From Chloroflexia bacterium (GTDB taxonomy: Bacteria > Chloroflexota > Chloroflexia > Thermomicrobiales > JALYUS01), in contig JAICJW010000312.1 in the NCBI GenBank assembly GCA_025928215.1, positions 1 through 5,449 of the forward strand: a stretch of DNA of 5,449 nucleotides, written 5' to 3'. This document shows positions 1 through 5,303 of this stretch, in pieces. Under the pieces are notes generated by a model, which ran no database searches, was not told the DNA's origin, and saw only the letters and a list, made by a program, of their open reading frames with translations. A program made the position numbers and the translations under genes. The stretch's first letter is position 1. Each line of letters starts with the position of its first letter.

Positions 1-2
1 AG

Positions 3-1583
3 CATACGGAACCGGGTTGCGAGACCTGGCAGAACTGCCGCTATCTCGTCTGGGGTCTGGGAAACAGTCAGTGGAACGCCTTCCTCGCCTTCCCGCGCTA
101 TGTCCAGCAGCGGCTTGCAGAACTCGGGGGAACGCCGCTGGGAAAATTCGCATTCGGCGATGTCGGCTCTCCCATGTGGGAGGAAACCCACACTGCCTGG
201 AATGACCGGACCTGGCCCGCGCTGATTGAACTGTCCGGAGCAGAACCGAGCGAAGCTGCGGCCGCCCGCATCGCCGCCGAGCAGGCTGCGGACGAGGCAT
301 TGACCGCCACCGACTCGGATTCCGCCATGGCGCTTTCGCTGAACGGACAGATCGTCGCCCCGACCATTATGACGAATGCTGTGGGCATCAGGACGATCGA
401 GGTTCGCGCCCTCGTCTGTCGGGAGTTGCAGGCGCCGGAGTCCGCATCCCGGACACGCCATCTGGAAATCAGCTTGCCGACAGACTTCCGGTACACCGCC
501 GGCGATCACCTCGGCGTCTGCCCAAAAAACGACGAAGACGTGGTGGAGAAGCTCGCGCACCACCTGGGAGCCGCCCTGGATGGCGTATTTTCCGTGCCGA
601 AGAGCATGAAGGTGCGCGCTGTGCCCAAGGGCGTCCCCCTCCAGGTACGAAACGTCCTCACCTCTCTGGTTGATATCACTTCGATGCCGACCCTGCCATT
701 GATCGAGTTGCTGCTCGCCAAGGTGCTCGAGCCGGACGAGCGGCAGCGACTGGAGGAGGTCAAGAACATTCTCGCGCTTCCTGATGGCCCCGCCTCCCCG
801 CTGCGCGCCGCGATCTTCGCGGGCGGCTACCATGTGCTGCACCTTCTCAATGAGTTCCGGTCCTGCGCGATCAATATCTTCGAGTTCCTACAGGTCGCGC
901 AGCCGCTGCGGCCCCGCTACTACTCAACCAGTTCGAGCCCGCGCATTCACGGCGCCGCGACGGCACATGTCTCGGTCGGCTCGCACACCCTCCCCGTACC
1001 GGGAATGCCCGGTCGCACGTTCCGGGGGATGAGTTCCCACTACGTGCATAGCCTGCGCGAGGGCGACCGCATCAATGTGTTCCTCGACCGTGCGGAGGGA
1101 TTTCACCTGCAGGAGGACGTGACGAAGCCGATGATCTTCGTGTCGGCAGGCACGGGATATGCCCCGATGCGGGCCTTTCTCTGGGAGCGGCTGGCAATGA
1201 AGCGCGACGGCGTTATACTGGCGCCGTCCGTGCTCTTCAACGGTATCCGATCCAGCAAGCTCGACTACATCTACCGCGACGAGATCGAGATGCTCGTCAC
1301 GGAGGGAGTGTTGGATCACCTGCATGTGGCGATGTCACGCGAGGTGCCCGGCAAGCGCGAGTACGTGCAGCACCGGATCGCCGCGCAGGGCGCACTGGTC
1401 TGGAATCTCGTCCAGGAGGGCGCGTACATCTATGTGTGCGGCTCCCAGGCCGTACGCGACGATGTCCGGGCAAGCTTCGTCAAGACATTCGCCACCTGGG
1501 GCGCACTAACAATGGAAGAGGCCGAAGCCTACATGGCACGGCTGGAGAGCGCGGAGCGCTACCGCCCCGACGTGTGGGGCTAA
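3..1583 (+). CDS. CYP102-type cytochrome P450/NADPH-P450 reductase fusion, C-terminal 526 residues (5' end outside window)
   Basis: Reductase part of a self-sufficient P450 that passes electrons NADPH to FAD to FMN to heme, for hydroxylation of probably fatty-acid-like substrates in the cytosol. The frame is open from base 3, with no start needed inside the window. Residues about 14-40 (VWGLGNSQW) are the last FMN-binding loop of a flavodoxin domain. RTRHLEI (150) and GDHLGV open the ferredoxin-reductase-like FAD domain. RPRYYSTSSSP (303) binds FAD, SAGTGYAPMRAF (381) is the NADPH pyrophosphate loop, and S445-R446 with K451/R452 and Y454 match the 2'-phosphate site, so NADPH is expected. YVCGS (477) and the terminal DVWG supply the Cys, Asp and FAD-stacking Trp (C479, D524, W525). 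The order and ending match P450-BM3 closely. The heme domain is not visible, so a stand-alone CPR-like reductase cannot be strictly excluded. The stop TAA overlaps the next gene's AAGGAG. Confidence 0.9.
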   Translation, partial: HTEPGCETWQNCRYLVWGLGNSQWNAFLAFPRYVQQRLAELGGTPLGKFAFGDVGSPMWEETHTAWNDRTWPALIELSGAEPSEAAAARIAAEQAADEALTATDSDSAMALSLNGQIVAPTIMTNAVGIRTIEVRALVCRELQAPESASRTRHLEISLPTDFRYTAGDHLGVCPKNDEDVVEKLAHHLGAALDGVFSVPKSMKVRAVPKGVPLQVRNVLTSLVDITSMPTLPLIELLLAKVLEPDERQRLEEVKNILALPDGPASPLRAAIFAGGYHVLHLLNEFRSCAINIFEFLQVAQPLRPRYYSTSSSPRIHGAATAHVSVGSHTLPVPGMPGRTFRGMSSHYVHSLREGDRINVFLDRAEGFHLQEDVTKPMIFVSAGTGYAPMRAFLWERLAMKRDGVILAPSVLFNGIRSSKLDYIYRDEIEMLVTEGVLDHLHVAMSREVPGKREYVQHRIAAQGALVWNLVQEGAYIYVCGSQAVRDDVRASFVKTFATWGALTMEEAEAYMARLESAERYRPDVWG

Positions 1584-1592
1584 GGAGATTCG

Positions 1593-1763
1593 ATGGACCT
1601 CGCCGCCTTGATCCTCACGCTCGGGGCCCTGGTGATGTTCGTGTTCGCGGCAAGCGGTCGCGAACTCCGGCACTTCAACGAGATCGCGCTGGGGCTTGTC
1701 CTTCTCACTGCCGCGCTCATCTGTCAGTTCACCGCGATTACGAACGTCCACGTCGGGCGATGA
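1593..1763 (+). CDS. Small two-helix membrane protein co-transcribed with the P450 reductase
   Basis: A 56-residue protein starting ATG, with a strong AAGGAG ribosome site at 1582-1587 that overlaps the TAA of the P450 gene and lies 5 bases from the ATG. The spacing argues for a real, translationally linked gene. Residues 2-20 (leucine, valine, phenylalanine and alanine rich) and about 31-49 form two hydrophobic helices, joined by a short polar loop with SGRELRHFNE. The tail NVHVGR is basic. There is no signal-peptide cleavage site, and no family is recognised. Context suggests a membrane accessory of the P450, for example anchoring it or handling a hydrophobic substrate, but this is inference only. 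GC-rich third positions agree with coding. Confidence 0.7.
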   Translation: MDLAALILTLGALVMFVFAASGRELRHFNEIALGLVLLTAALICQFTAITNVHVGR

Positions 1764-1764
1764 T

Positions 1765-1779
1765 CATATTACCTATATG
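1765..1779. repeat. Perfect palindrome CATAT-N5-ATATG
   Basis: CATAT (1765-1769) and ATATG (1775-1779) are perfect inverted arms around TACCT. The site starts two bases after the stop of the small membrane gene, in an AT-rich patch unlike the GC-rich surroundings. It has the size and symmetry of a dimeric repressor operator, but chance cannot be excluded for 5-bp arms. Confidence 0.3.
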
Positions 1780-1786
1780 GAGTCGA

Positions 1787-1801
1787 TTGACGAAACGTCA
1801 A
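1787..1801. repeat. Perfect palindrome TTGACG-AAA-CGTCAA, operator-like
   Basis: Two 6-base arms (1787-1792 and 1796-1801) are exact reverse complements around AAA. The site lies 7 bases after the CATAT/ATATG palindrome. The arms are too short and the site lacks a T run, so a terminator is unlikely. A binding site for a dimeric regulator is the natural reading. No regulator gene is present in the window. Confidence 0.4.
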
Positions 1802-2003
1802 CGAAAGGACGCGAAGCCCGCGGTACCGGTCACAAGGGCCGGAATCCTCCGTGCTCGACGCGCTTCTTCTGCCGCCAGATGTCGTCATCCGTCAGATTGA
1901 TAGGGTTCCAGTGGATCAGCGCGACGGGGAGAATCGAGAGACCTTCGCGGGTACAACCCCCAACAGACCGCTGCGTCGCGTGGCCTTCTCAGTGGGGAAA
2001 GGC
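1802..2003. other. Gap between the P450 operon and the SnoaL-like gene
   Basis: About 200 bases with no convincing gene, part of a 293-base non-coding stretch (1764-2056). A frame open from 1791 to 2105 (possible GTG at 1851) lacks a good ribosome site, runs into the next gene in a different frame and matches no family I recognise. I see no tRNA, transposon end or terminator. The useful signals are the palindromes at its left edge and the TATACT box at its right edge. Confidence 0.5.
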
Positions 2004-2009
2004 TATACT
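2004..2009 (+). promoter_or_regulatory. Candidate -10 box TATACT for the SnoaL-like gene
   Basis: TATACT matches the sigma-70 -10 consensus at 5 of 6 positions and lies 47 bases before the ATG at 2057. This would give a leader of about 40 bases containing the GAGGAG ribosome site (2043-2048). No good -35 hexamer lies 16-18 bases upstream, so this is tentative. Confidence 0.35.
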
Positions 2010-2056
2010 CCGCACGATCTCGCCGCAGCGTATTCGGTGCAAGAGGAGCAGACACG

Positions 2057-2473
2057 ATGTCCATTGAGACAAACAAAGCTGTCGTCCGTCGCTACCTCGA
2101 AGTGATGATCAACGGTGGTGATACGAGTATCGCGGACGAGCTCTTTGTTGCCGACTACGTCAATCACACCGCAGGGAGTGGCATTAGCACCGGCGCCGAA
2201 GGGATGGCACGCAGCATTCGCGCCGTCAAGACGGCCTTTCCTGACTGGCATGTCCGCATCGATGCACTGGTCGCCGAAGGTGGGATGGTGGTGGATCGCT
2301 TCACGATCAGCGCCACACACACCGGCTCGGTCAATGGCATCGCTCCCACGGGACAAAAGATCGACGCGCTCGGGATGCACATGTGGCGACTCACGAACGG
2401 CAAACTGGCCGAGGGCTGGTATCTGACCGATGCGATGCCGATGGTGGCAGAGGCGCTCGTTCCATCGCCGTAG
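2057..2473 (+). CDS. SnoaL-like / ester cyclase family protein
   Basis: A 138-residue protein of the NTF2-like SnoaL (polyketide cyclase, 'ester cyclase') fold, full length for the family. The start ATG has GAGGAG at 2043-2048, 8 bases away. Family marks are the N-terminal helix NKAVVRRYLE (6-15), VADYVNHTAG (31-40), the FPDWH motif (61-65), RFTISATHTG (81-90), GIAPTGQ (94-100) and the closing strand GKLAEGWYLTD (115-125). These form an alpha+beta barrel with a pocket for a small ligand. SnoaL itself closes an aldol ring in nogalamycin synthesis, but most genomic relatives have no known substrate and no polyketide genes are nearby here. It appears to be a single-gene unit, and the dead resolvase follows directly. 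The family call is secure; the substrate is unknown. Confidence 0.88.
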   Translation: MSIETNKAVVRRYLEVMINGGDTSIADELFVADYVNHTAGSGISTGAEGMARSIRAVKTAFPDWHVRIDALVAEGGMVVDRFTISATHTGSVNGIAPTGQKIDALGMHMWRLTNGKLAEGWYLTDAMPMVAEALVPSP

Positions 2474-2520
2474 TCACCGGATCGAGGAGCGCGTCCCCGC
2501 TGGGAGATTGTCCAGTTGGG

Positions 2521-2952
2521 GTACACTCCGTCCCGCCCGGACTTGAGCAGGCGCTCGACTATCTCCGTGAAGGGAACGTGTTGGTGGTGTGGCGGCTCGG
2601 CCGACTCGGGCGCTCCTTGAAGTATCTCATCGAGGTGATCACCCGCCTCAACGAGCGGGGGGTCGGCTGCCGCTCGCTCACCGAGCAGATCGACACCACC
2701 AGCGGGGCAAGCTGATCTTCCACGTCTTCGGGGCCCTGGCAGAGTTCGAGCGGGACATCATCCGCGGGCGGACCCAGGCCGGATTAGCGGCGGCGCGGGC
2801 GCGGGGGGCGGCTGGGGGGGCGGCCGCGGAAGCTGGGCACGCCGACCAAGATGACGATGGCGAAGAATCTCTACGCCGACCGCTCGCACAGCATCGCGGA
2901 CATCTGCAAGAGCTTGGGCATCTCACGCGCCACGATCTGCCGTCTTCTATCG
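2521..2952 (+). pseudogene. Remnant of a Tn3-type serine recombinase (resolvase/invertase)
   Basis: The conceptual translation follows the resolvase family in three pieces. In one frame, 2530-2706 gives PGLEQALDYLREG, WRLGRLGRSLKYLIE and GVGCRSLTEQIDTT. In the frame one base earlier, 2709-2807 gives KLIFHVFGALAEFERDII and the AGLAAARARG linker. Back in the first frame, 2809-2952 gives GGRPRKLGTP and the helix-turn-helix SHSIADICKSLGISRATI. The first shift fits loss of one G in the run at 2704-2707, the second gain of one G at 2803-2808. The first ~45-50 residues, with the catalytic serine, are absent, and the conserved Asp of RLDRLGR is Gly. Homology stops about 2952. The missing N-terminus shows it is inactive even if the shifts were sequencing errors. 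No flanking terminal repeats or transposase are seen. Confidence 0.9.
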
Positions 2953-3041
2953 TGTTTGGCTCGGTGTGTGACAGGGGGAGGATTTTGCCTTCGCAGGCTT
3001 GCTGGCGTGCCCCCACCGCTTCATCGTTATTGCAGAGGCGC

Positions 3042-3224
3042 TTACTTCCATCGGTACACATGCACCGCGATATACATGGCGAGCATCCCAAGCCCGAAGC
3101 CAAAACCCACCAATGCGAACTTCTGGAAGCGTGCCCTGTCGCCCAAGAACCACATGACGCCAAGGATCACCGCCCACACGACAGCGACTGCGATGACGTA
3201 TCTAGAGAGCGGGGGCTTGTTCAT
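3042..3224 (-). CDS. Small two-helix membrane protein, probably leaderless
   Basis: A 60-residue protein read right to left, starting MNKPPLSRY. An in-frame ATG 18 bases further upstream (3242) is less likely because the -10 box lies inside that extension. Residues 9-27 and 36-57 are strongly hydrophobic helices. They are separated by a charged loop GDRARFQK, and the second contains the glycine pattern GFGFGLG (40-46). The tail is YRWK, so the positive-inside rule would place both termini and possibly the loop ambiguously. No family is recognised. There is no ribosome binding site; TATACT ends 6 bases before the ATG, which suggests transcription starts at or next to the start codon. It points towards the resolvase remnant and has no operon partner in the window. 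Confidence 0.65.
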   Translation of the reverse strand: MNKPPLSRYVIAVAVVWAVILGVMWFLGDRARFQKFALVGFGFGLGMLAMYIAVHVYRWK

Positions 3225-3226
3225 AG

Positions 3227-3240
3227 GTGCAGTATAGCAC
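3227..3240 (-). promoter_or_regulatory. Extended -10 promoter TGCTATACT inside a GTGC/GCAC inverted repeat
   Basis: On the minus strand the sequence reads GTGC-TATACT-GCAC. TG-N-TATACT is an extended -10 element that needs little -35 contact, and the hexamer is 5/6 consensus. The ATG at 3224 begins 6 bases downstream, the normal distance to a transcription start, so the message would be leaderless. The 4-base arms flanking the box are symmetric and could be a small operator, or chance. Confidence 0.5.
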
Positions 3241-3242
3241 AA

Positions 3243-3536
3243 AAGAATACGTCGTCTTCATGCGCGACAGCGTAGGGATCACCGGGATTCGTGCTTCAAC
3301 CAACCACGCTCCCTCCGGTCGGCGCGATGACACCGCGCGCAGCAGCCCCGCACTGCAAACATCCCGTAAAGTGGCACATGGTCGTCCAGTCGTCGGCCTC
3401 CTCGCTAACTGTCACTCGCCGCGTCGATGGCCGACGCTCCGTGTCGAGCCGCTCGTGCAGCCACGACCAACGCCGGGGCCGGCACCGCAGCGCAAAGAGT
3501 GCGTCAGATAAAATGAGTCAAGTTGTATTAGAGGTA
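3243..3536. other. Gap without a recognisable gene
   Basis: About 290 GC-rich bases between divergent transcription units (the small minus-strand gene and hsp20). Open frames here give low-complexity, arginine/proline/serine-rich translations with no ribosome site and no family resemblance. No tRNA, repeat array or transposon end was seen. AT content rises from about 3506, leading into the hsp20 promoter region. Confidence 0.5.
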
Positions 3537-3568
3537 TTGACACGCCACCCACTCTTGTGGTAATTAAT
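3537..3568 (+). promoter_or_regulatory. Candidate hsp20 promoter
   Basis: A perfect TTGACA -35 hexamer (3537-3542) is followed by an AT-rich block TAATTAATT (3561-3569) at -10 distance, although no hexamer there fits TATAAT well (the best, ATTAAT, needs a 20-base spacer). The leader would be about 85-90 bases. No CIRCE element (TTAGCACTC-N9-GAGTGCTAA) is present, so HrcA control is not indicated. Confidence 0.4.
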
Positions 3569-3588
3569 TGCCAAGACCACGAGCGCCC

Positions 3589-3614
3589 GGACACCGAATT
3601 GGCGGTTGGTGTCC
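3589..3614 (+). promoter_or_regulatory. Leader hairpin upstream of hsp20
   Basis: GGACACC (3589-3595) and GGTGTCC (3608-3614) are perfect 7-base complements around a 12-base loop, inside the expected hsp20 leader. The ACACC in the left arm can also pair with GGTGT at 3651-3655, which overlaps the ribosome site GGAGGTG (3648-3654). Small heat-shock genes often carry RNA thermometers in this position, but the sequence matches neither the ROSE nor the fourU pattern that I know. Confidence 0.4.
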
Positions 3615-3660
3615 CAGCTCTGGATCGGATGCTTCGGTATTCGTGATGGAGGTGTGAACC

Positions 3661-4161
3661 ATGGTTGCGTTCAGTTCGTTCGGTGAACCCCTGTTGTTGC
3701 GTGATGCTGTCCAGCGACTCTTTGAGGACAGCTTCGTCCGTCCCTCCTCGGGAGACGGTAATGGCGCGAATCGCCCCGGCAGCCAAGCCGGGACCCTACC
3801 CATCGACCTCAACGGCAGCACCGACCACTTCATTATTCGCACGATGCTCCCTGGCGTGAAGCCAGAGGATGTGGATATCACCTGCCAGGAGAGCACGATT
3901 ACGATCCGGGCGACGGTGACGCCGGTCGAGCAGGGGGAGGATGTCACCCCGCTGGTGCGCGAGTTAGGCGTCGGCACGTTCGCGCGCACGATTCGGTTGC
4001 CCGACCCGATTGACGCGGACCGGGTGGAGACGACACTGGTGGACGGCATTCTGACCCTGACGCTGCCGAAGGCGGAATGGTCCAAGCCGAAGAAGATCGC
4101 CGTCGGGTCGGCGGGAGCGCCGAAGCAGTCGGCAATGCGGGCGACGGTCAACGCCCACTGA
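3661..4161 (+). CDS. Hsp20-family small heat-shock protein (alpha-crystallin domain)
   Basis: A 166-residue ATP-independent holdase chaperone that binds unfolding proteins in the cytoplasm and hands them to the Hsp70/ClpB machinery. Start ATG has GGAGGTG (3648-3654) 6 bases upstream. The N-terminal arm (1-44) includes the helix LLLRDAVQRLFEDSF, a common opening in bacterial Hsp20s, then a Ser/Gly/Asn linker. The alpha-crystallin domain spans about 46-137, with LPIDLNGSTDHFIIR, MLPGVKPEDVDI and the signature GILTLTLPKAE (129-139). The C-terminal I-A-V motif (146-148) is the IxI/V anchor that docks subunits into oligomers. Length and order are normal. It is preceded by a leader hairpin and followed by a strong hairpin 10 bases after the stop, so it is probably its own unit with heat-responsive expression (inferred). 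Confidence 0.95.
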   Translation: MVAFSSFGEPLLLRDAVQRLFEDSFVRPSSGDGNGANRPGSQAGTLPIDLNGSTDHFIIRTMLPGVKPEDVDITCQESTITIRATVTPVEQGEDVTPLVRELGVGTFARTIRLPDPIDADRVETTLVDGILTLTLPKAEWSKPKKIAVGSAGAPKQSAMRATVNAH

Positions 4162-4171
4162 CGTCGCAGGT

Positions 4172-4203
4172 CGAAGGGGTGGGGGTCGGCCCTCACCCCT
4201 TCG
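4172..4203 (+). terminator. 14-bp stem-loop after hsp20
   Basis: CGAAGGGGTG (4172-4181) pairs perfectly with CACCCCTTCG (4194-4203). A G-U pair and three G-C pairs extend the stem to a TCGG loop (4186-4189). It begins 10 bases past the hsp20 stop. There is no T run after it; instead a purine-rich GGAGGAGGGG follows. It may be a U-less terminator, an mRNA-protecting 3' stem, or part of a switch with the structure at 4195-4213. Confidence 0.6.
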
Positions 4204-4213
4204 GAGGAGGGGT
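4195..4213 (+). promoter_or_regulatory. Alternative hairpin that would hide a ribosome binding site
   Basis: ACCCCT (4195-4200) pairs perfectly with AGGGGT (4208-4213) across a 7-base loop TCGGAGG. The right arm and loop contain the ribosome site GGAGGAGGGG (4203-4212) of the ORF at 4218. The left arm is also the 3' arm of the larger hairpin at 4172-4203, so the two structures exclude each other. The pairing is seen directly; a regulatory role is inferred. Confidence 0.4.
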
Positions 4214-4217
4214 TAAG

Positions 4218-4364
4218 ATGGTCGGATACATCGCGCTGCTCAGTTGGGATGCGCCTGCCCGTGTGCGCTCACCCCGGCGCGAGCGAACGCGGCGACGGCT
4301 GATCGAACGGGCGTTGGGCGCGTGGCGTGGCATGCTGCGGCCACCTCGACTCGGTACAGCGTGA
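4218..4364 (+). CDS. Possible 48-residue arginine-rich small protein
   Basis: ATG at 4218 has one of the strongest ribosome sites in the window (GGAGGAGGGG at 4203-4212, 5 bases away). The product starts with a short hydrophobic stretch (MVGYIALLSW) and then is very basic: residues 15-35 hold many arginines (RSPRRERTRRR). It could be a nucleic-acid or membrane-binding peptide, or a leader ORF. It is in the same frame as the next gene, which begins only 9 bases after its TGA, so ribosomes could re-initiate there. No family is recognised. Codon third positions are GC-rich, but less so than in the neighbours, so a spurious ORF in a regulatory leader is a fair alternative. Confidence 0.35.
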   Translation: MVGYIALLSWDAPARVRSPRRERTRRRLIERALGAWRGMLRPPRLGTA

Positions 4365-4373
4365 CCGCCGACG

Positions 4374-4670
4374 ATGACAGCGCGCAAGCGGCCGCACCGG
4401 GCGGCACAACAAGTGATCGCCTTCTGCAAGTACGGTGAGACGGCGCAGCAAGCGCTCGCCAACATCGCCGTTGCGATCAATGAATACACGCACGGAGACG
4501 ATCGGGCCCTTGCGGTCGAGACGATGAGCCACACGGTGACGCAACTCGCCGAGCCAATCCCGCCGGTACCCGGCATCGGGGATCCGGGTGCGGGGTATTT
4601 CGTCGTCACCGTGCTGATCACCTTCCGCTCTCTCAGCACGGAGGAGGCGGACGGCGACACGCCCCGTTGA
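4374..4670 (+). CDS. Hypothetical protein, 98 residues
   Basis: ATG at 4374 gives a protein with strongly GC-rich third codon positions, which supports real coding. It has a basic N-terminus (TARKRPHRA), a helical segment about 10-58 (AQQVIAFCKYGETAQQALAN onwards to NEYTHGDDRALAVETM), a proline-rich loop PIPPVPGIGDPGAG (61-74), and one beta-strand YFVVTVLITFRS (75-86) before an acidic tail. This small alpha/beta layout has no signal peptide or membrane helix. No clear ribosome site precedes the ATG, so translation may depend on coupling to the ORF ending 9 bases upstream. I do not recognise the family. It lies between hsp20 and the response regulator but is separated from both by hairpins. 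Confidence 0.65.
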   Translation: MTARKRPHRAAQQVIAFCKYGETAQQALANIAVAINEYTHGDDRALAVETMSHTVTQLAEPIPPVPGIGDPGAGYFVVTVLITFRSLSTEEADGDTPR

Positions 4671-4741
4671 TCAGACGGTTCTGCGCGCCGGTGTCTCGGA
4701 AGCGCTCGATCATGCTATCACCATCCTGCATTTGCCGATCA

Positions 4742-4761
4742 CGGAGTGAACGCTCGCTCCG
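4742..4761 (+). terminator. Weak stem-loop between the 98-residue gene and the response regulator
   Basis: CGGAGTG (4742-4748) pairs with CGCTCCG (4755-4761), including one T-G wobble, around a 6-base loop. It lies about 70 bases after the stop at 4670. No T run follows, so terminator function is uncertain. The rest of 4671-4867 contains only a possible extended -10 (TGCTATCAC, 4713-4721) and no credible gene. Confidence 0.3.
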
Positions 4762-4867
4762 ATTGTCAGAAAGAGCGGCCCCACCAAGCCCATGCTCCCG
4801 GACCTCGCGGCAACCTTCTTGCAAATCGCCTTGGGCTGCCATTCTCGCCGGACGCGGAGGGAAGCCT

Positions 4868-5221
4868 GTGGCAACGATCCTGGTTGCGGACGACGAATCG
4901 CCGATCGTCGCTTTGCTGCGCGATCTGCTCGAAAGTGAAGGACATACCGTGCTCGCGGCCCATAACGGCCAGGAGGCATTAGCGCTCGCCCGCGGGGAGC
5001 ACCCCGACCTCGTCCTCAGCGACGTGATGATGCCGCTGCTGGACGGCGTGCAGCTCGCCCGCATGCTGCGCGAGGAACCGGTCACGCCGGGGCTGGTCGT
5101 GATCCTGATGAGCGCCGCCCAGCCACCGGATCTGCAGGCGGTGGGCGCGGCCGCCTTCCTCGCCAAGCCCTTCGATCTCGACGCGGTCAACCGCCTGGTC
5201 GCCCGGCACCTCGCCGGCTGA
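4868..5221 (+). CDS. Single-domain response regulator (CheY-like receiver)
   Basis: A 117-residue receiver domain with no output domain, so it acts by protein-protein contact or as a phosphate relay in the cytoplasm. The GTG start at 4868 has GGAGGGA at 4856-4862, 5 bases away; the frame is open further upstream, but that part has no receiver homology. The acidic pair D8-D9 binds magnesium, D52 in LVLSDVMMPLLDG is the phospho-acceptor, S82 in ILMSA is the switch residue, and K100-P101 in FLAKPFD is the invariant lysine. All catalytic positions are intact. The next gene is a KaiC/RadA-type ATPase in the same direction, 82 bases on, a pairing that suggests a shared signalling role. No histidine kinase is in view. 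Confidence 0.95.
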   Translation: MATILVADDESPIVALLRDLLESEGHTVLAAHNGQEALALARGEHPDLVLSDVMMPLLDGVQLARMLREEPVTPGLVVILMSAAQPPDLQAVGAAAFLAKPFDLDAVNRLVARHLAG

Positions 5222-5241
5222 TCGCACACCCCGGCGCATTC

Positions 5242-5250
5242 TGCTACGAT
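5242..5250 (+). promoter_or_regulatory. Candidate extended -10 (TGCTACGAT) for the KaiC-like gene
   Basis: TG-N-TACGAT fits an extended -10 element, with the hexamer 4/6 consensus, and lies 53 bases before the ATG at 5304. No -35 box is evident. It would allow transcription of the ATPase gene apart from the response regulator. Confidence 0.3.
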
Positions 5251-5303
5251 GTGGCACCGTCGCGCGGACAGCGCCGATCACGGGAAATGGGGAGTACGCT
5301 GCT

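Noticed and set aside
1851..2105. Open frame beginning GTG, 84 codons, between the P450 operon and the ester cyclase gene; its GYTPHDLAAAY recalls the propeptide junction of S53 peptidases
   Set aside because: There is no good ribosome site, it overlaps the ester cyclase start out of frame, and one short motif is too little to call a gene remnant.
2987..2998. GCCT-TCGC-AGGC mini-hairpin near the end of the minus-strand gene
   Set aside because: Only 4 bp of stem, and on the minus strand it is followed by A residues rather than a T run, so it is not a terminator for that gene.
2851..3237. Plus-strand ORF of 128 codons
   Set aside because: Only its first ~34 codons match the resolvase helix-turn-helix; the rest is antisense to the small minus-strand gene and reads as unrelated sequence.
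3509..3514. TAAAAT as a second hsp20 -10 box
   Set aside because: No -35 hexamer at the right distance, and it would give a leader of about 145 bases; the TTGACA further downstream is the better candidate.
3564..4196. Long minus-strand ORF (210 codons) opposite hsp20
   Set aside because: It is a shadow of the well-supported hsp20 gene, with no ribosome site or family resemblance.
4633..5229. Minus-strand ORF (198 codons) opposite the response regulator
   Set aside because: It is a shadow ORF in GC-rich DNA; the receiver domain on the plus strand has all its catalytic residues.
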